Source: Diphasiastrum complanatum (lineage: Eukaryota > Streptophyta > Lycopodiopsida > Lycopodiales > Lycopodiaceae). Taken from it: a stretch of DNA of 64,000 nt. The stretch lies in assembly GCA_029204225.1 (NCBI GenBank), contig CM055103.1, forward strand, positions 5,212,249 through 5,276,248. The letters run 5' to 3'. Each line of letters starts with the position of its first letter. Position 1 is the first letter of the stretch. Made by a program: the position numbers and the translations under genes. A model generated the notes under the pieces. The model was not told the origin of the DNA. It saw only the letters and a list, made by a program, of their open reading frames with translations, and made no database searches. This document shows positions 30,691 through 45,600 of the stretch, piece after piece.

Positions 30691-33600
30691 GTACAAACTC
30701 TTTCGCAGCTCAAACGTACACAGACTATCATGTTGCAAAGCACGATCTAGTATCCATTTTTGTCTCCTCTTTATTCAATAAATTATTCCAAAACCTTCTT
30801 GAAGCTTACATCAGAACCGGGCGCATGCAGTTCGGATTGAAGTCTTTGCTTTCATGCTCAGAGACCTCACAAGTAGTCAGGAAAGATAATTTGGTGGTAT
30901 GCATTAGTGTTGGGCGGGTATCAAATTTTTTGATACCAGTCGATATTGCAATTTTTTCACAAGTTTAATACCAGTTGGATATCAATATGAGGAAGTATAC
31001 CAGTTGTAGAGACTGGTATAAACTGGGCTGGTCTCACAGGGGTGATACCAGGTGGGTCTGGGTATAAATATGTAGGAATTGCTAAAAATACTATTAATCT
31101 AGAGTAATATGTAATTTGAGATATCAAAAAAATCTGAAATATCAATTTTTTTAACTAGAGATACACTATTATGATACTAGGGCCAAACCCTAAAATTCCC
31201 CGAACCCAGGTGTCAATATGAGTATTGAGATAGTTAATACTGAGGGATCCAGTTCTGGACTCTAGTATTACAAAATCATATACCAGCCAGGTATGTTCTA
31301 TGATACCATTGTTGATACCAGCCGGGCACCTAGATACCCGCCCAACACTGGTATGCATGTTTCTAGTCATCCAATCCTCCTTTCATATCGTTCCCCAAAA
31401 CTTCATGCCGTTGAGACACTGATGTGAAGCGGATGACGACGAGAGTATCTGGTTTTTTCTTAGGCCGCCAAGCAGTTTCCATACATGTGCTATGGTGCTG
31501 AAGATTCTCATTAGGATTTGATGGGGAGATAGGAACTGCAACAGGCATAGAAGGAGAAGGGGAAGGGGGATCTGGCTATGAGGAAGTTGCTGAAGCAATG
31601 TTGGAAACAGAAGATGGTTTAAGAACAGAGGCACCAGCCCCTCTGCGATGAGGCATTTTCAGATCTTAGACAAATGCTTTTTTAGGCAGTCAGGACTAGT
31701 GGCGGCGATGGCAATAAGGTAGAATCCCGCTCAACTATTGAAGTTTGAACTATGATTAAATCAAATTGAAATTTGAACTTTGAACTATGAATGTAATCTT
31801 TAAATCTCTAAATTGAAATTTGAGTTGTTTTTTTTTTGCACAATGCAGATCGAGATGCATTATTGACACAGCCAAAGGCTACCACATCACGCCCCCCGGT
31901 TGCCCATTACAAACCCCTCTCTTCTCATGGAGAGGTCGGGGGCCCTCCAGATGAGCTAGGGCCTTGTACTTGGACTGTTGGTATTGGACCCTCCGTGGCA
32001 CCACCACCTTCAGCCCCATCTCAGGGCCATCGTTTAGAGGGAGAGGTGGACAGGGACGGGGACCCTACACGACACAGCTGAGGTGGAGGGCTTATTACGT
32101 GGCCAACTTCGCTCCCCAATTGATGGCAAATGTAGAGATTGCAATCCAACAATGCTTCTACACATGTGTTCTCCCATTTCATCTTGCTAAGACCCCAACA
32201 TGGAGGAAGATGATGATTGAAGTGACCTCTATCAGGCAGTTGTGGGTAGGGCTGTCCAGTGAGTATCTTGGGACGAGAGGACTTGTCGAGTGGTCTTTGG
32301 TTGAGGAGCGGCTAGAGCCCCTCAGGTGGTCATGGGTCCAGCATGCACTGTAATACTCTATGCCATTGTCCTTTAAACTTTTAAGTTTTAAGTTTTGTCA
32401 AATGTCTTTCAAGTTTGAAGTTTGCATTTCGGATTTAGATTTTACAATTTGTAAATTGCTACTATGTGTGTCCATTGTCAACACTGCGGAATAGTCATCA
32501 TACATATGAACATTCACTTTCCAAGTCTCATTGATGATTGCGCAAAAATCAAGATTGATCTTTCAAACATCATTGCTACAATGTTGTGAGGCCCAAGGGT
32601 CAATGGCAAATGCGCATTGCTCTAGCTGGAACCAGAGGTTATTGTTCACATTTGTCCACACAACGACTCAGGAACCATCATGCGATTGACTATCTGGTTC
32701 GTTGGAAAGGTAGATCTGAGGATGAGGAATTGGGAAAAGGAGTGAGACCTTAGACTAAGATTCCCAAATTTTCTCCCTTAGAAAGGAAGGTCCTTTCTTT
32801 AAAGCGGGAGGGAATGTTATGGACCCCTTCGGGGCCCATGAACACAACACTTAGACGAGGTGTGGATTGTGGATGCGGACTGGAGCCTTTAACTTTTACT
32901 TTGACCGGTAGACTTGGATAGCCACACGTTGTGGGACCTACCACATGGCAAGGGCCCATTTGTACACTTCTCTTGTCTTGGCCTTATGACTAGGTTCTGG
33001 GGGTGGCCTTCCACGGCCTATGTGTGTAAAGGGGTAGGACCCTTAAATAGGTGGCCTATGACCCTTATGTATATATAGGAGGAGGGGCCCTTATGAGGAT
33101 TCATTCTCTTTTCCAAGGAGCACTAGTGCATGCCAGAACAACCTTGTTGTTTGTGCTAGGCTCTAGCCAAACTTGGGTGGTTGCTACCCTAAGGTGGTGA
33201 TGGTGGTATGGGACGCCGCCATCGTCGAAGGATGGTTACAGCTTGAAGCTAGGTTGTTGGCTCAAGGGCACAGAGGGTGAGCTTGGATTGAGTATATTAG
33301 GGTGGATTGTGAGTGTCCAACTTCTTGTGATGTTGTGTACCTGCTTGACTCGGCCGATCGTGGAGGTCATAATAACTATGCAATTAGCATGTTTGCTGTT
33401 ACTCACCTTCTTTTTAAGGAACTCGAAGGCAACATACAACTTGTAGTGCATTAGAAAAACTTTCAAAACTTAGCAAAAGTTGTGATTGAAGCCTTTATGG
33501 TCGAGGATGCACAAGTAGCCATTACCCATTCTTTGCATATATCTGAAACAATGGATAGTTTGAACCGTAAGTCAGAGATGAGTGGGTTAAACACGACGAT

Positions 33601-36600
33601 AGGTGATTATTTGGATGAATTTTATCATCTGCACCCTTTTCAAGCAAGAGGCCCTTACGAAGATGTAAGGAATCATAGAAAGCAGCCTCAAGTGCCATTG
33701 GCATGCATGATATGAAAGAGATGTTCAAAGGGTACACGAACGTCATGCATGAGAACATAACTTGAGCTTCAAACAAGAATTTTCTCAAGCGACAACAAAA
33801 TTTGATAGGACATCGTAGGCCTCAATTCTTAGGCTATTGTTTCTAGGGGTATAGGAAGGGTCTTTAGTTGGATGCATGCATTCTGTGTGAGTACTCATCC
33901 ATCTTGCACACTCACCACAATGGGTTAGTTGCACCCAACCCACTATGGGTTGGGTTAAAGCATCATATTTTCTCTTTTTTCAAATGCATGCAACATCAAT
34001 GAAATTTCAATTCTTACTTATGAAGTACACCACCTGCTTACCAACAAGTGGTTAGCCTCTTCCAACGGTCAACCCGATATCAGTTGGGTCAAATTATCAT
34101 AATGAATCTTGCATGAAAGTTTCTGATTAGAGTGTGCGTCTAACAACTATGTCTCAAAGGCGGCTTGCTAGAATATGTGGTCCAGATTCGTCCAAATTGA
34201 ATACGTGGAAAGCCTAGAAATTTCAGAAGCTGGTAAGTCTAATAATCATGAAGTTCTGTAAGCAAGCTTGTAGAGCTGTAAAGCTTATGATCTATCAGTT
34301 TTGTCCTTATTTTGACTTAAATTTGAGTCTTGCCTTGAATTATGATTATATGCACTCTTCTGGTTGCTAAAATGGAGTGCAGACTTATGTTATAAAACTT
34401 GCAAAAAGTAGTGGTATCACCGAATCTGGAGAGAGTGAAAAAGTGCTGCTGCTGCTTGAAAGCGGTGTTCGATTGCATACTACTGAGTTCGCTCGGTATG
34501 ACCACTGCCCAAACTTTACAGTCTTCTCTTTCATACTGGTTCGTAGGCATTATCTTTGAGCTTAGAACGTGCTGGTGACAGCTGTGTAAGTTTTTGCTCA
34601 TCCCTATTCTTCTCATTGTGCTGCTTGTCGAGTATCTCATGTCTTTATAGAATTAGAGACCTTTTTCATATAAGAAAGAAAATATGTCTTCCAGTTTTTG
34701 ATAGAGCATGTTTTGGAAAAAAAAAGCACCACGATGTATACATATCTTTGAGACTTGAGTGTAAGTTCTTTTGAAGACAAAAGAAGCTCAAGGACCAAAA
34801 GCACCTACTCAATAAGGTGAAACAAGTAAAGTTCAGATGGAAAAGCTAAAAGCAAGTATGAGGAGATGTTCTCTGTTGTATTTCATATGTTTTCTGTGTG
34901 ATATGGTATTCTGAGTCAGAAAGTGGCTGATGATTTATAAAGATATCACATCTGCTTGCTCAGCATACACCAAAGAACTGGATGTTAAAATTTTCCTTAC
35001 CCTCAAGATCAGTTTCTGCATGCTTTGCAACAGATTATACCATCGTAATCCGATTTGGCTAGACTTAAGTTTTCAAATACACAATCTGATTGTAGAACTA
35101 CATGGTGAAATTATTAGATACCAGAACTGTTGGAAATGTGTGCTTTGAGCACAGTGACGTGAGTAGTGCCTCCTCATTTTGGTTTTTTTTGTGGAGATGA
35201 GTGCTGGTTGCTTGTTATGTTGAACTTTGAAGCTTGCTAGTGCTGAGCTGAGGAAACACCTTCTATATATTCATGATAACAAATGTTTCAAATTGGTGGT
35301 TGATTCTGTAGTGATTATTTGAAGTTGATGAGGGTTTCAGGATAGTACAGATTTTTAGACTTTGCGAAGTTTTAGTTAGTTATTTCTTGGAAATTCCTCA
35401 AGGTTGAATTGCTGCACAATCCTCAACTTTTCTTGAATGTGATCATGGTATCTCAAGGAATCCATTGAGAACAGATTTACCTATTTTGGCAATGCCATGT
35501 TCGTAGTGTACTATGACGTATCAATGCTATAGCAAGCCTCCTGGCAATTATGCTATTTAAGGAGGACAAGGTAATGATATATTGGAATTTTAAATTTATG
35601 CAAGGTTGCTGAGGGGTATGGATGTTGTAATTGAGCAAATGCAGATTATAACAAATATTAAATTAGAGATGGAGTAAGAGATAGAAGAGTTGTCACTTTT
35701 ACATGATTTTAGTTTGTAGACATGACTGGAACAAATGTCATGGGTTATTGGTGAATGTTTTTTGGAAGTTTTCTTATCTTGATATTATCTGAATAAAAAA
35801 AGAGCGTCTTTTAATCACACCATGGCATGCTGATTGATCTGCATTTGTGTTGCTATGTTGCTTGGCATTACTGGAAATTGTCACTGGGCACAGTGATAAA
35901 AGTGCCACACCTTCAGGCTTTACTTTGAAACTGAGAAAACATGTCCGTACCCGAAGATTGGAAAATGTTCAGCAGCTCGGCATGGATCGTGTAAGGTCAC
36001 AATAACTCCAAAATGTTATCACTTGTTTTACAGTAAAAATTCTTTTGATTTCAGTAAGGTGCTTTAAACTCTTGTATCCAACAAACTTATTACTCTTTTC
36101 TACTAGTGGATTATTTCATATACACTTCTTTCTGCCTAATGTGGCACGGGAGTAGTGCACCCTTTTTTTTGTTTGTATAACACTTCCACTATTCACTTTC
36201 CTTATGATGGTCTATTTGAGCTCTTCAGAAAGGGAAATTATCAAGACCTCAGATTCTAGTTTGCAAGATAAATAACGATTACAGAAAGAGAAAAAAGAAC
36301 TGGGGAGGAATGTTTAAGGAGCGTATTCCCAACTTAGGAAACTTGAAGCACAACCCTGAAACAGAAATACAAATTTGGGCTCTAACCATCATTTCTTAGA
36401 AGCAAGCCATATGCTGAAGCATAGTCTCATAGCATACAGAGAGTTACGAATAGAGCCACAACTGATCTAGAATTAAGCTATGAAAGCATCACATAAGCAA
36501 GACTTAACCCTAGAAAGCCTTTTGATAAGCTATAAAAGATGGCTGGAATTGGAGAAAAAAAAAAGGCAAAAGTGACAAGTTGGGAGTGCTGAGGCAGCGA

Positions 36601-39600
36601 TTTACAGGTTGAAGAATTTTAGCTGTTTGGAATAGCAAATGATGTCGGAATTGGGTAGTTTTTGGATGAGGATGGGCGCTGGACAGTCAGGGAACTAACT
36701 GTGGAAGATGGCTGCAAATTGGAAAAATATCAGACGAAAGTGATAGGTCGGAAGGCAGGGACAGCGATGGAAAGGAAGAGGAGGAGCGCTGGGCAGCAAA
36801 GGAAAGAGGGGACAAAACAGGGGGAACGCTGGGCAGGAAGGAGTGGAAGGAGCAGCGATGGAACAGGGCTGTCAAAACGGTAATGGAGCTGTAGGAACAG
36901 TGATGGAGGAGCAAGGCAAGGCAACAAAGAAAAAATTCCAGATTGTGCTCAGAAAAGTGCTCCGATACCAAGTTACGAATAGAGCCACAGCTGATCTAGA
37001 ATTAAGCTATGAAAGCATCACATAAGCAAGACTTAACCCTAGAAAGCAGGAAAGAGAGAGATTAAGGAGGCTAAGGAGAGAGATCAATATCATCAGCTGA
37101 ATGACAAATGACACAGTTTCCCTACTTATAGCCAAGAGGAAGCCCTAAAAGGAAGCTTCCAGTGGCTAGGGCCCAACTGGGAGGGATAATAGTGCGCCCT
37201 CCAAGTGGGCCCCCACTCTCCAGTAATATGTCCAAATGGCCTAATAATGAATAATAAGGCCAAAGGCCAACCATATAGTCTGAATGTCACTAATGAATAA
37301 AAAAGGGCCCAAGGCCTGCTTATGCATAAAGTAAAGTAACTGTAAATGTAAATGGACGCGGCGAATGTAATGAGCCGAGTCCATAACTCTCCCCGACACA
37401 AAAAAAGACCCAACTGCCGAAAAGATAACCGGATCAAGTAGCAGCAAGCCCTGGTGCATCAACAGCTAGAGGAACATCTGATGTAGAGGAATCAACAAGT
37501 GCAGCAAGAGCACGAGCCTGATCCGCAAGTAATGGTGTATGATAAAACACATCAATAGGCTCCCATGTAGCCTCCTCAATAGGACACCCATCCCACTGGA
37601 CCAAAAACTGAATCTGCCGGCGGCGTCGACTGGTATAGACGGACCTGTAATATAGCAGCAGGTAAAAATGGAAATAACTCTGGAGCAGTAGGAAACTCAG
37701 CATCACAAGGAGCGTCATCCTCAATAGCAGCACGTAATAAACTGACATGGAATACATCACAGGCGCGTGTGGAAGCAGGAAGCTGTAAGCGATATGTAAC
37801 TGGACTAAGAACCTCCACAATGTGATAAGGCCCATAATAACGTGGTGCAAGCTTCTCAGTAGAAGCATGGCCCTGGACAAAATGATGACGTGCAAACCGT
37901 AAGCGTAGATAAACCATATCTCCAAGCTGAAACTCAACATGGCAGCGGTGACGATCAACTGAGGTCTGATAACGCTGCTGAACATGCTGTAAATGAGAAC
38001 TGGCCCGAGTAATAAGCTCTCGAGCACCTGATAGAAAAGATGCAAGTGTAACAGGTGTATCCTCAGGAGGAAGAGGAATGCCAGGTAAAAGAGGTGCATA
38101 GCCATGAGATAATAAAAATGGAGAGACACCTGTGCTGGTACTAACAGAGTTATTATAGCTATACTCTGCTAAACATAAATGCTGATCCCAATCCTTCCCT
38201 GAAGGAGTAACAAAATGGCGTAAATAATCCTCAAGGATCCTGTTAAGGACCTCAGACTGCCCATCAGAAGTAGAATGATAAGCAGAACCCATAAAAAGCT
38301 GAACATCCAAAATACGCATAAGCTCTGTCCAGAATATAGATGTAAACTTACTATCCCGATCAGAAAGGATAGTACGAGGAAATCCATGCAGGCGGAAAAT
38401 CTCTGATAGGAACAAACGTGCACACTGCTCTGCTGTGATAGTACTGCGAACTGGGATAAAATGTGCCTGTTTCGAGAACCTGTCAACTACCACCATACAT
38501 GAATCGTGACCACGCTGGGTATGGGGAAGGCCAAGGATAAAGTCCATAGATATATCAGTCCACTGGCGATGAGTAATAGGCCAACTCTGGAGCAAACCAG
38601 CAGATTTAGAACGGGAGTACTTATTACGAAGACAGAAAGGGCAGGTACGAATAAGTACAGCAAGCTCAGATCGAAGAGAGGGCCAATAGAAATGGTCTTT
38701 GAGACGAGCATAAGACTTCTGAAAACCAAAGTGACCCCCAACAGGAGAGGAATGAGCATCCGACAACAACTGGGTAACGGATACCCAAAGATCTAGGGAT
38801 ACAAAGAGAATCATAATGATAAAGACGATTGTCAATAATGGAATAAACCTGATGAGGACTGGACGAAACAGGTGGGGCAGAACTATAAACATCACGAAAA
38901 TCAGAACATGTAAGGTATGCTGCAGGGAGAGCATTAAACCATGGAGGAATAGTAGAAACGAGTGTATTTAACAAAGCTGGAAGACGAGATAATGCATCAG
39001 CAGCAGTGTTAGCACGACCAGGACGATACAATATGGAGAAATTAAAAGACTGTAAAAACTGCAACCAACGAAATTGACGATCACTAAGGTCACGTTGAGA
39101 AAACAGATAACGTAAAGACTGGTGATCAGTAATAATGTCAAATGGGACTCGATATAGGTAATGACGCCACTTCTTAAGAGCATAGATAATAGCAAGAAGC
39201 TCTTTCTCATGCACAGAATAACGTTGCTCATAAGAGCGAAGACGACGTGACTCATAAGCAATAATACATTGTGACTGGCGAAGTAAAGCACCCAAACCAA
39301 CATTACTAGCATCAGTCTCAACAAGAAACTTCTGATCAAACTGTGGTAAACACATAACGGCAGCATCAACAACAGCACGACGAAGAGTATCAAACGCTGT
39401 CTGACAATCAGGAGTCCACAGAAAAGTACTAGACTTCTTCAAAAGTGCATGAAGAGGAGCTGCGATAGTGGCAAAATGAGGAACTGGACAACGAAGGTGA
39501 GTGGCTAACCCAAGAAACATACGAACATGATGAATATCAGTAGGTATAGGCCAATCCTGGATGGCCTGAACCTTATGAGGGTCCAGACGAATGTGACCAT

Positions 39601-42600
39601 TACAAATAAGAAAACCAAGAAACTCGATCTCAGAAACAGCAAAAGAAGATTTAGACAACTTAGCAAATAACTGGTGGTGTACAAGTAACTGAAAGATCGA
39701 GGAAAGATGGGCAACATGCTCAGCAAGAGACTAACTAAAAATAAGAATATCATCAAAATAAACCAAGACACAATGACCAAGAAGCGGACGTAAGACGTTA
39801 TTCATCACATTCTGGAACGTAGGAGGGCCATTAGTAACACCAAAAGGAAGCACACGAAATTCATATAAACCAAGATGAGTACGGAAAGCAGTCTTATGTT
39901 CGTCAGAAGGGTGCATCCTGATTTGGTAATATCCAGAACGAAGGTCTATCTTGGAAAAGATTTTAGAGGTACCGAGCTGGTCAAAGAGGTCATCCATGTG
40001 TGGAATAGGGTACTGATTACGAATAGTCAACTTATTTAAAGCACGGTAATCAATACAAAGGCGTTTGGTACCATCTTTCTTATTAATAAGGAGAACAGGA
40101 GCACCAAAAGGGCTGTGACTAGGAACAATGAGACCCTGATCTAACAAGGCAGTAATACGGAGCTCAAGCTCATCACGCTTAGATCGAGACATACGATAAG
40201 GGGGACGGGAGGGAGGAGCAGAACTAGGACGGTCCACCACCAAGCTGACTAGCAGAAGAAGATGGAAATCCAAATGGAGGGGGAGTCCCAAATGTAGGAA
40301 AAACAGGAGCTTTACCAGGACCATGAGGCTGTAAAGAATCAATCTGTGACTGCATAGTAGCAAAGCCGGTCATAACTGAATCGAAGCGAAGAACGAGGCC
40401 AGAAAGGGTCTCATCCATGCGACAAAACTGGTCGGATAAGGTTTCCTGAGTAGTCTCACTCGGGGTAGGTGAATGTGCCATAATGATAGTGGAAGGAATA
40501 GACGAAAACTTGAGGGAGCGGACTCTTGTCGTCACCCCAAATTAGCCTATTACAACCAATATTATCACAACTGAAAAAAACAGACAGCAATGAACAATGG
40601 AGAAGCTGTAAAAATGCGCTGGACAGCCAGGGATACAATGTGAATTTGAAAGAGTAAACGGAGTCAGAATTCCTGAAAATGTGGTGGAGAATGAGCGCGC
40701 GACAGCTTTTTGATAAGCTGTAAAAGATGGCTGGAATTGGAGAAAAAAAAAAGGCAAAAGTGACAAGTTGGGAGTGCTGAGGCAGCGATTTACAGGTTGA
40801 AGAATTTTAGCTGTTTGGAATAGCAAATGATGTCGGAATTGGGTAGTTTTTGGATGAGGATGGGCGCTGGACAGTCAGGGAACTAACTGTGGAAGATGGC
40901 TGCAAATTGGAAAAATATCAGACGAAAGTGATAGGTCGGAAGGCAGGGACAGCGATGGAAAGGAAGAGGAGGAGCGCTGGGCAGCAAAGGAAAGAGGGGA
41001 CAAAACAGGGGGAACGCTGGGCAGGAAGGAGTGGAAGGAGCAGCGATGGAACAGGGCTGTCAAAACGGTAATGGAGCTGTAGGAACAGTGATGGAGGAGC
41101 AAGGCAAGGCAACAAAGAAAAAATTCCAGATTGTGCTCAGAAAAGTGCTCCGATACCAAGTTACGAATAGAGCCACAGCTGATCTAGAATTAAGCTATGA
41201 AAGCATCACATAAGCAAGACTTAACCCTAGAAAGCAGGAAAGAGAGAGATTAAGGAGGCTAAAGAGAGAGATCAATATCATCAGCTGAATGACAAATGAC
41301 ACAGTTTCCCTACTTATAGCCAAGAGGAAGCCCTAAAAGGAAGCTTCCAGTGGCTAGGGCCCAACTGGGAGGGATAATAGTGCGCCCTCCAAGAAGGCCC
41401 CCACTCTCCAGTAATATGTCCAAATGGCCTAATAATGAATAATAAGGCCAAAGGCCAACCATATAGTCTGAATGTCACTAATGAATAAAAAAGGGCCCAA
41501 GGCCTTACTTATGCATAAAGTAAAGTAACTGTAAATGTAAATGGACGCGACGAATGTAATGAGGCGAGTCCATAACTCAGAGCACTGTTCCATATGTGTT
41601 CGACACATCAAATTTTATTAAAAAAAATCTTTTGAAATATGTTTGTAGAAAATCTCTTTTTGGTTTTAAAAAAGCCCAACCTTATAGGGTGTACCTATTG
41701 GGCATCACAATCTAAAAATTAGTGCAAGAGATACAATACGGTACCCACAAAAATGATCTGGATCAAGTATTGGATGCTATATAAACTGTACTGCATGAAA
41801 GGAGAAAAAATAGAGGTGATGCACAACCAGTATTGTGTCTTGCTCAATTGGACGCCCCACAACAATTGTGCATTTTTGTCTTTTCTTATGGCCATAGAAC
41901 CCAGCCTTCATCATATTATGCTAGAGAGTGAGGTTGAATAGGCTTTACGTTTTAGAAAAAGAGAAAGAAAGTTTTATGATTGTCTTTCAAATGCCATGAG
42001 GTACATTATACTGAAAATTATAACTCAAGTGTGTGATGTCATGAATTAACTAAAAAGTGTGTATAATTGGAACTAAGCAACTGAAATAAACCATATTGAG
42101 TTAAGCTAACAGATGCACCTCAAGTGTAGTGTAGTGAGACTAAGAAATAGGTCCTTGAGGACAGAAGAATGATGTCATGGTGGTGGAAATCGGACGACTT
42201 TGGATGTAATACGTGTAACGACTGCCGCTGAGCATAGTGGACTTGGAGCAACACGATGAAGTGTGCGGCCTGTGTAGATTGTTTGCACTGTCTCAGGGTG
42301 TAGTATCGGGTGGGAACATCTGCCTCATCCTCTGAACTATCCTGAACATCAAAATCTTCTCATGAGTAGCAATGGTGGAAGTATGAGGTGGTGGATGGTT
42401 TTTACAAGTAGAGGTGAGGAAGTCCTCCAAATCCAAGGTAGAGCCTCCAAATGTCCTCCAAGCAACCTGCAAGCTTCAAGATGCTCCCCAACTCCAAGCT
42501 AGGATGCCTCCACCTGCAAGTAAGGGTTTGCAAGCCTCCAAGGATCTCTCCTCCACCTGTGTCCCTACTCTTTAAACACAAAGATAGATAACAAGCCGGC

Positions 42601-45600
42601 CTCAAGTATTCACCACCCAACCATAGCTAGATCCAAGCTCCAAGCAAGACCTATCTAGCACCCCCTTGCTAATCATAAACAAATCACAAGCATACCACAA
42701 CACTCCATAGCATACTCAAGATCCAAACCCTACTTATGTCCCATACCATAAGCAAGATCCAAGCATACTATCACAAGAAAGCACTCTACACACTAGTAGC
42801 AACACTAGAGCATAAGCAAAGCAAACAACCCAATGGGCGCCCTACTACCCTCATATAGATGGCCCATGGACCCCTCCAATGCACTATGGAAGTTAAAGAA
42901 TCTCCAAGAGCCTCCATAGGCTTATGGAAGGTCAAGAAACTCCTTCCATAACCTATGACTCTTTGAATGCCTTTCTTGTGGGAGTTGGGAACTCAATGGA
43001 CACTTTAGAAGGGCGCCCTCCTACTAGGTCCCATTGCCCAAGTTGTGCATGTATACTTTGGTCCTAGACCAATAAAGTGATATGGTTCAAGGTTGAGGCC
43101 CAAGGTTTAGAAAATAGTCATCCAATGACTTTCTAACACCTCTCTAGGTTCCATACCTCCATCCAAGGCATAGACACCTACCTGCCCTTAACCAAGGACA
43201 CTAGTACCTTAATCTAAGGCACCTACCCTTAATACAAAGGGTACCCCTTATCCAAGGGTCACGTGATTCCATACCTCCAACTAAGGTATAGTCACTTGCC
43301 TGTCCTTATCCAAGGGCACCTTGCCATTTAGCCCCCAACACTAAATGGACTAATAGGGGTCTGAAGTACTGCTAGTTACATAGGTATGTAACATTCCTTC
43401 CCCCTAAACTTAAATTTTTCCTTGTAGGGAAAAATTTGAAAAATTCTTCTGGAGATCAGCCTCCTTTTCCCAGGTATCCTCCTCTTCTGATTTGCCCCTC
43501 CACTTGACTAAAAATTCCTGAAGCACTCTATTCCGTAGAGTCCTCTGCTGACTATTAACAATTGCCTCGGGTTCAGGTGGTCCACTCACGGACTCATCCG
43601 GAAGAAGTTCCACTAGATCTTCCACAGGGACCAGGGTCTCCCCAACCCCCAACGAGGGTTTCAACTTACTAACGTGGAAAATAGGATGAATTCTAACGTT
43701 AGCTGGAAGGTCTAGTTTGTATGCGACCTTGTTTATCACTTGGATAACCTTAAAAGGACCGCAATACCTAGGCGCCAACTTTGCACACTTAATAGTTTTC
43801 AAGCCCCTAGAGTGACTAGGGACTCTCAAAAACACCCAGTCGTTGACCATGAATACCTTGTGCTTCCGAGATAGATCAGCATAGTGCCTTGCCCTGTCCT
43901 GGGCACTTCTTACGCTACCACTTGATAATCTTTTGGTAACCCATCAATGAACATTAACATTTGTACCTTAGGCGGAATGTCACTATAAAGTGGATTCGGG
44001 TACTCATGAAAATCTTGAATAAATTGTTCCAAACCTTTATTCATGGTTAGATGACTCAACTTTTGGAAGTGTTCATAGTCATCTAAAAGTGGTAGAAAAT
44101 AATCCCTAAAGAGCTTGCAAAAATCATCCCATGTACAAGGTTGATTGCCCTTTGCAACTAAGTCATCCCACCAAACTAAGGCTCTTCCTTCAAGGAACAT
44201 GGTGACAGTGAATAATTTTTCAGATTCAGGGAATTGGTTCATGGAAGTATTTGTTCCAAACATTTAGCCAAGAACTTACCACTTGTAAGTTCCTATCTTT
44301 CTTCTCCCCCTTAAACACTTTTATGGGAGGTGGAACTACATGCTTCTTCTGAATGGCTAACCTAGACTCTAAGTCTTGGTTTCTTTGATTAGTTTCAAGA
44401 AGCTGCTTATTAGTGGTTTGAATTTGTTGGTATAAAAGTTCAAGAGCTTGTGCCACATTGGATGGGTTTGATAGATCAAATGTTGGGTTTTCATTGGTTT
44501 GATCCATTGGGGTTGCTAATGTGTTTTCCTATTATGCAAATACAACAACAAGTGCTCAAATTAGAATGATAGAAATGCTTCAATTGTTACATCCAATGCA
44601 AATAAAAAGCATTTACTTCTATTCATTCAATCTTATTGTTTGTAAGCTCAATCCAAGCCTACTATTTGCAAGCTTAATCCAAGCTTAAGAGGAAAACAAC
44701 AACAAGCTACATTTGCCTTAATCAAAAGCAAAAATGAAAACCAAATCTTTATGTAAACTTCAATTAACTAATCCAAGCTAATGTTTACATAAAGTTCCCG
44801 TTCCAATTCCAATTCCATTTGTCATTTCAAAAGCAACCAAAGTTTTCACATTTCTCACTATTCTAGATTTCCAAATCCATGAAACTAGTGTCTAGAAATG
44901 GATAACTAATGAAGCTTTATGAAAACTTCATTTTTTTAGATCTGATTTTCAGATTTACAGGTCTGAAAATCAGAACTTCATAATGACAAAAAACAGAACT
45001 TCAAAACTTGTTTTATGCACAAAGTTACACTACCATTCTCTTCCTACATTGCCATCTTCATGAAATTAGGAGATGGCTAGATCCAAGCTCCAAGCAAGAC
45101 CTATCTAGCATCCCCTTGCTAACCATAAACAAATCACAAGCATACCACAACACTCCATAGCATACTCAAGATCCAAACCCTACTTATGTCCCATACCATA
45201 AGCAAGATCCAAACCTCAAGCATACTATCACAAGAAAGCACTCTACACACTAGTAGCAACACTAGAGCATAAGCAAAGCAAACAAGAGAGATCTCCCCCT
45301 TCCAATGGGCGCCCTACTACCCTCATATAGATGGCCCATGGACCTCTCCAATGCACTATGGAGTTCCATGCTCATCCAATGAGAGAGAGAGAAGCCTAGG
45401 GGAGTTAAAGAATCTCCAAGAGCCTCCATAGGCTTATGGAAGGTCAAGAGACTCCTTCCATAACCTATGACTCTTTGAATTCCTTTCTTGTGGGACTTGG
45501 GAACTCAATGGACACTTTAGAAGGGCGCCCTCCTACTAGGTCCCAATGCCCAAGTTGTGCATGTATACTTTGGTCCTAGACCAATAAAGTGATATGGTTC

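Larger units (their letters stand above)
36442..41577 (-). mobile_element. Ty3/Gypsy element with composite 3' end
   Basis: The minus-strand element is flanked by a 5-bp duplication CAGAG (36437-36441 and 41578-41582). Minus order: 5' LTR 41577-41159 (AGTTATGG...CGTAACT), primer site TGGTATCGGAGC 41158-41147, leader, gag start, pol, polypurine tract TCGGGGAG, 3' LTR 37388-36971. A second primer site plus leader (36970-36520) and the last 78 bp of an LTR (36519-36442) follow. The two LTRs and the two leaders are nearly identical, so insertion is recent in relative terms. Confidence 0.92.

Noticed and set aside
33482-33715. Additional NEMF exon within intron 1
   Set aside because: Exons 1 and 2 join in phase with no missing family residues, and the ORF resembles nothing in NEMF.
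36687-36971. ORFs present twice (36.7-37.0 and 40.9-41.2 kb) as a conserved small gene
   Set aside because: They lie in the duplicated leader of the Gypsy element; identity reflects recent duplication, not coding constraint.
37434-38129. 231-codon hydrophobic minus-strand ORF as a membrane protein
   Set aside because: Most of it is the wrong frame of the Gypsy integrase region; only its last part is the chromodomain-like end.
42395-42625. Full 992-bp 3' LTR ending at 42,400 with target duplication ATGGT
   Set aside because: The LTR end there lacks the usual CA and the 5-bp match could be chance; kept only as a possibility.
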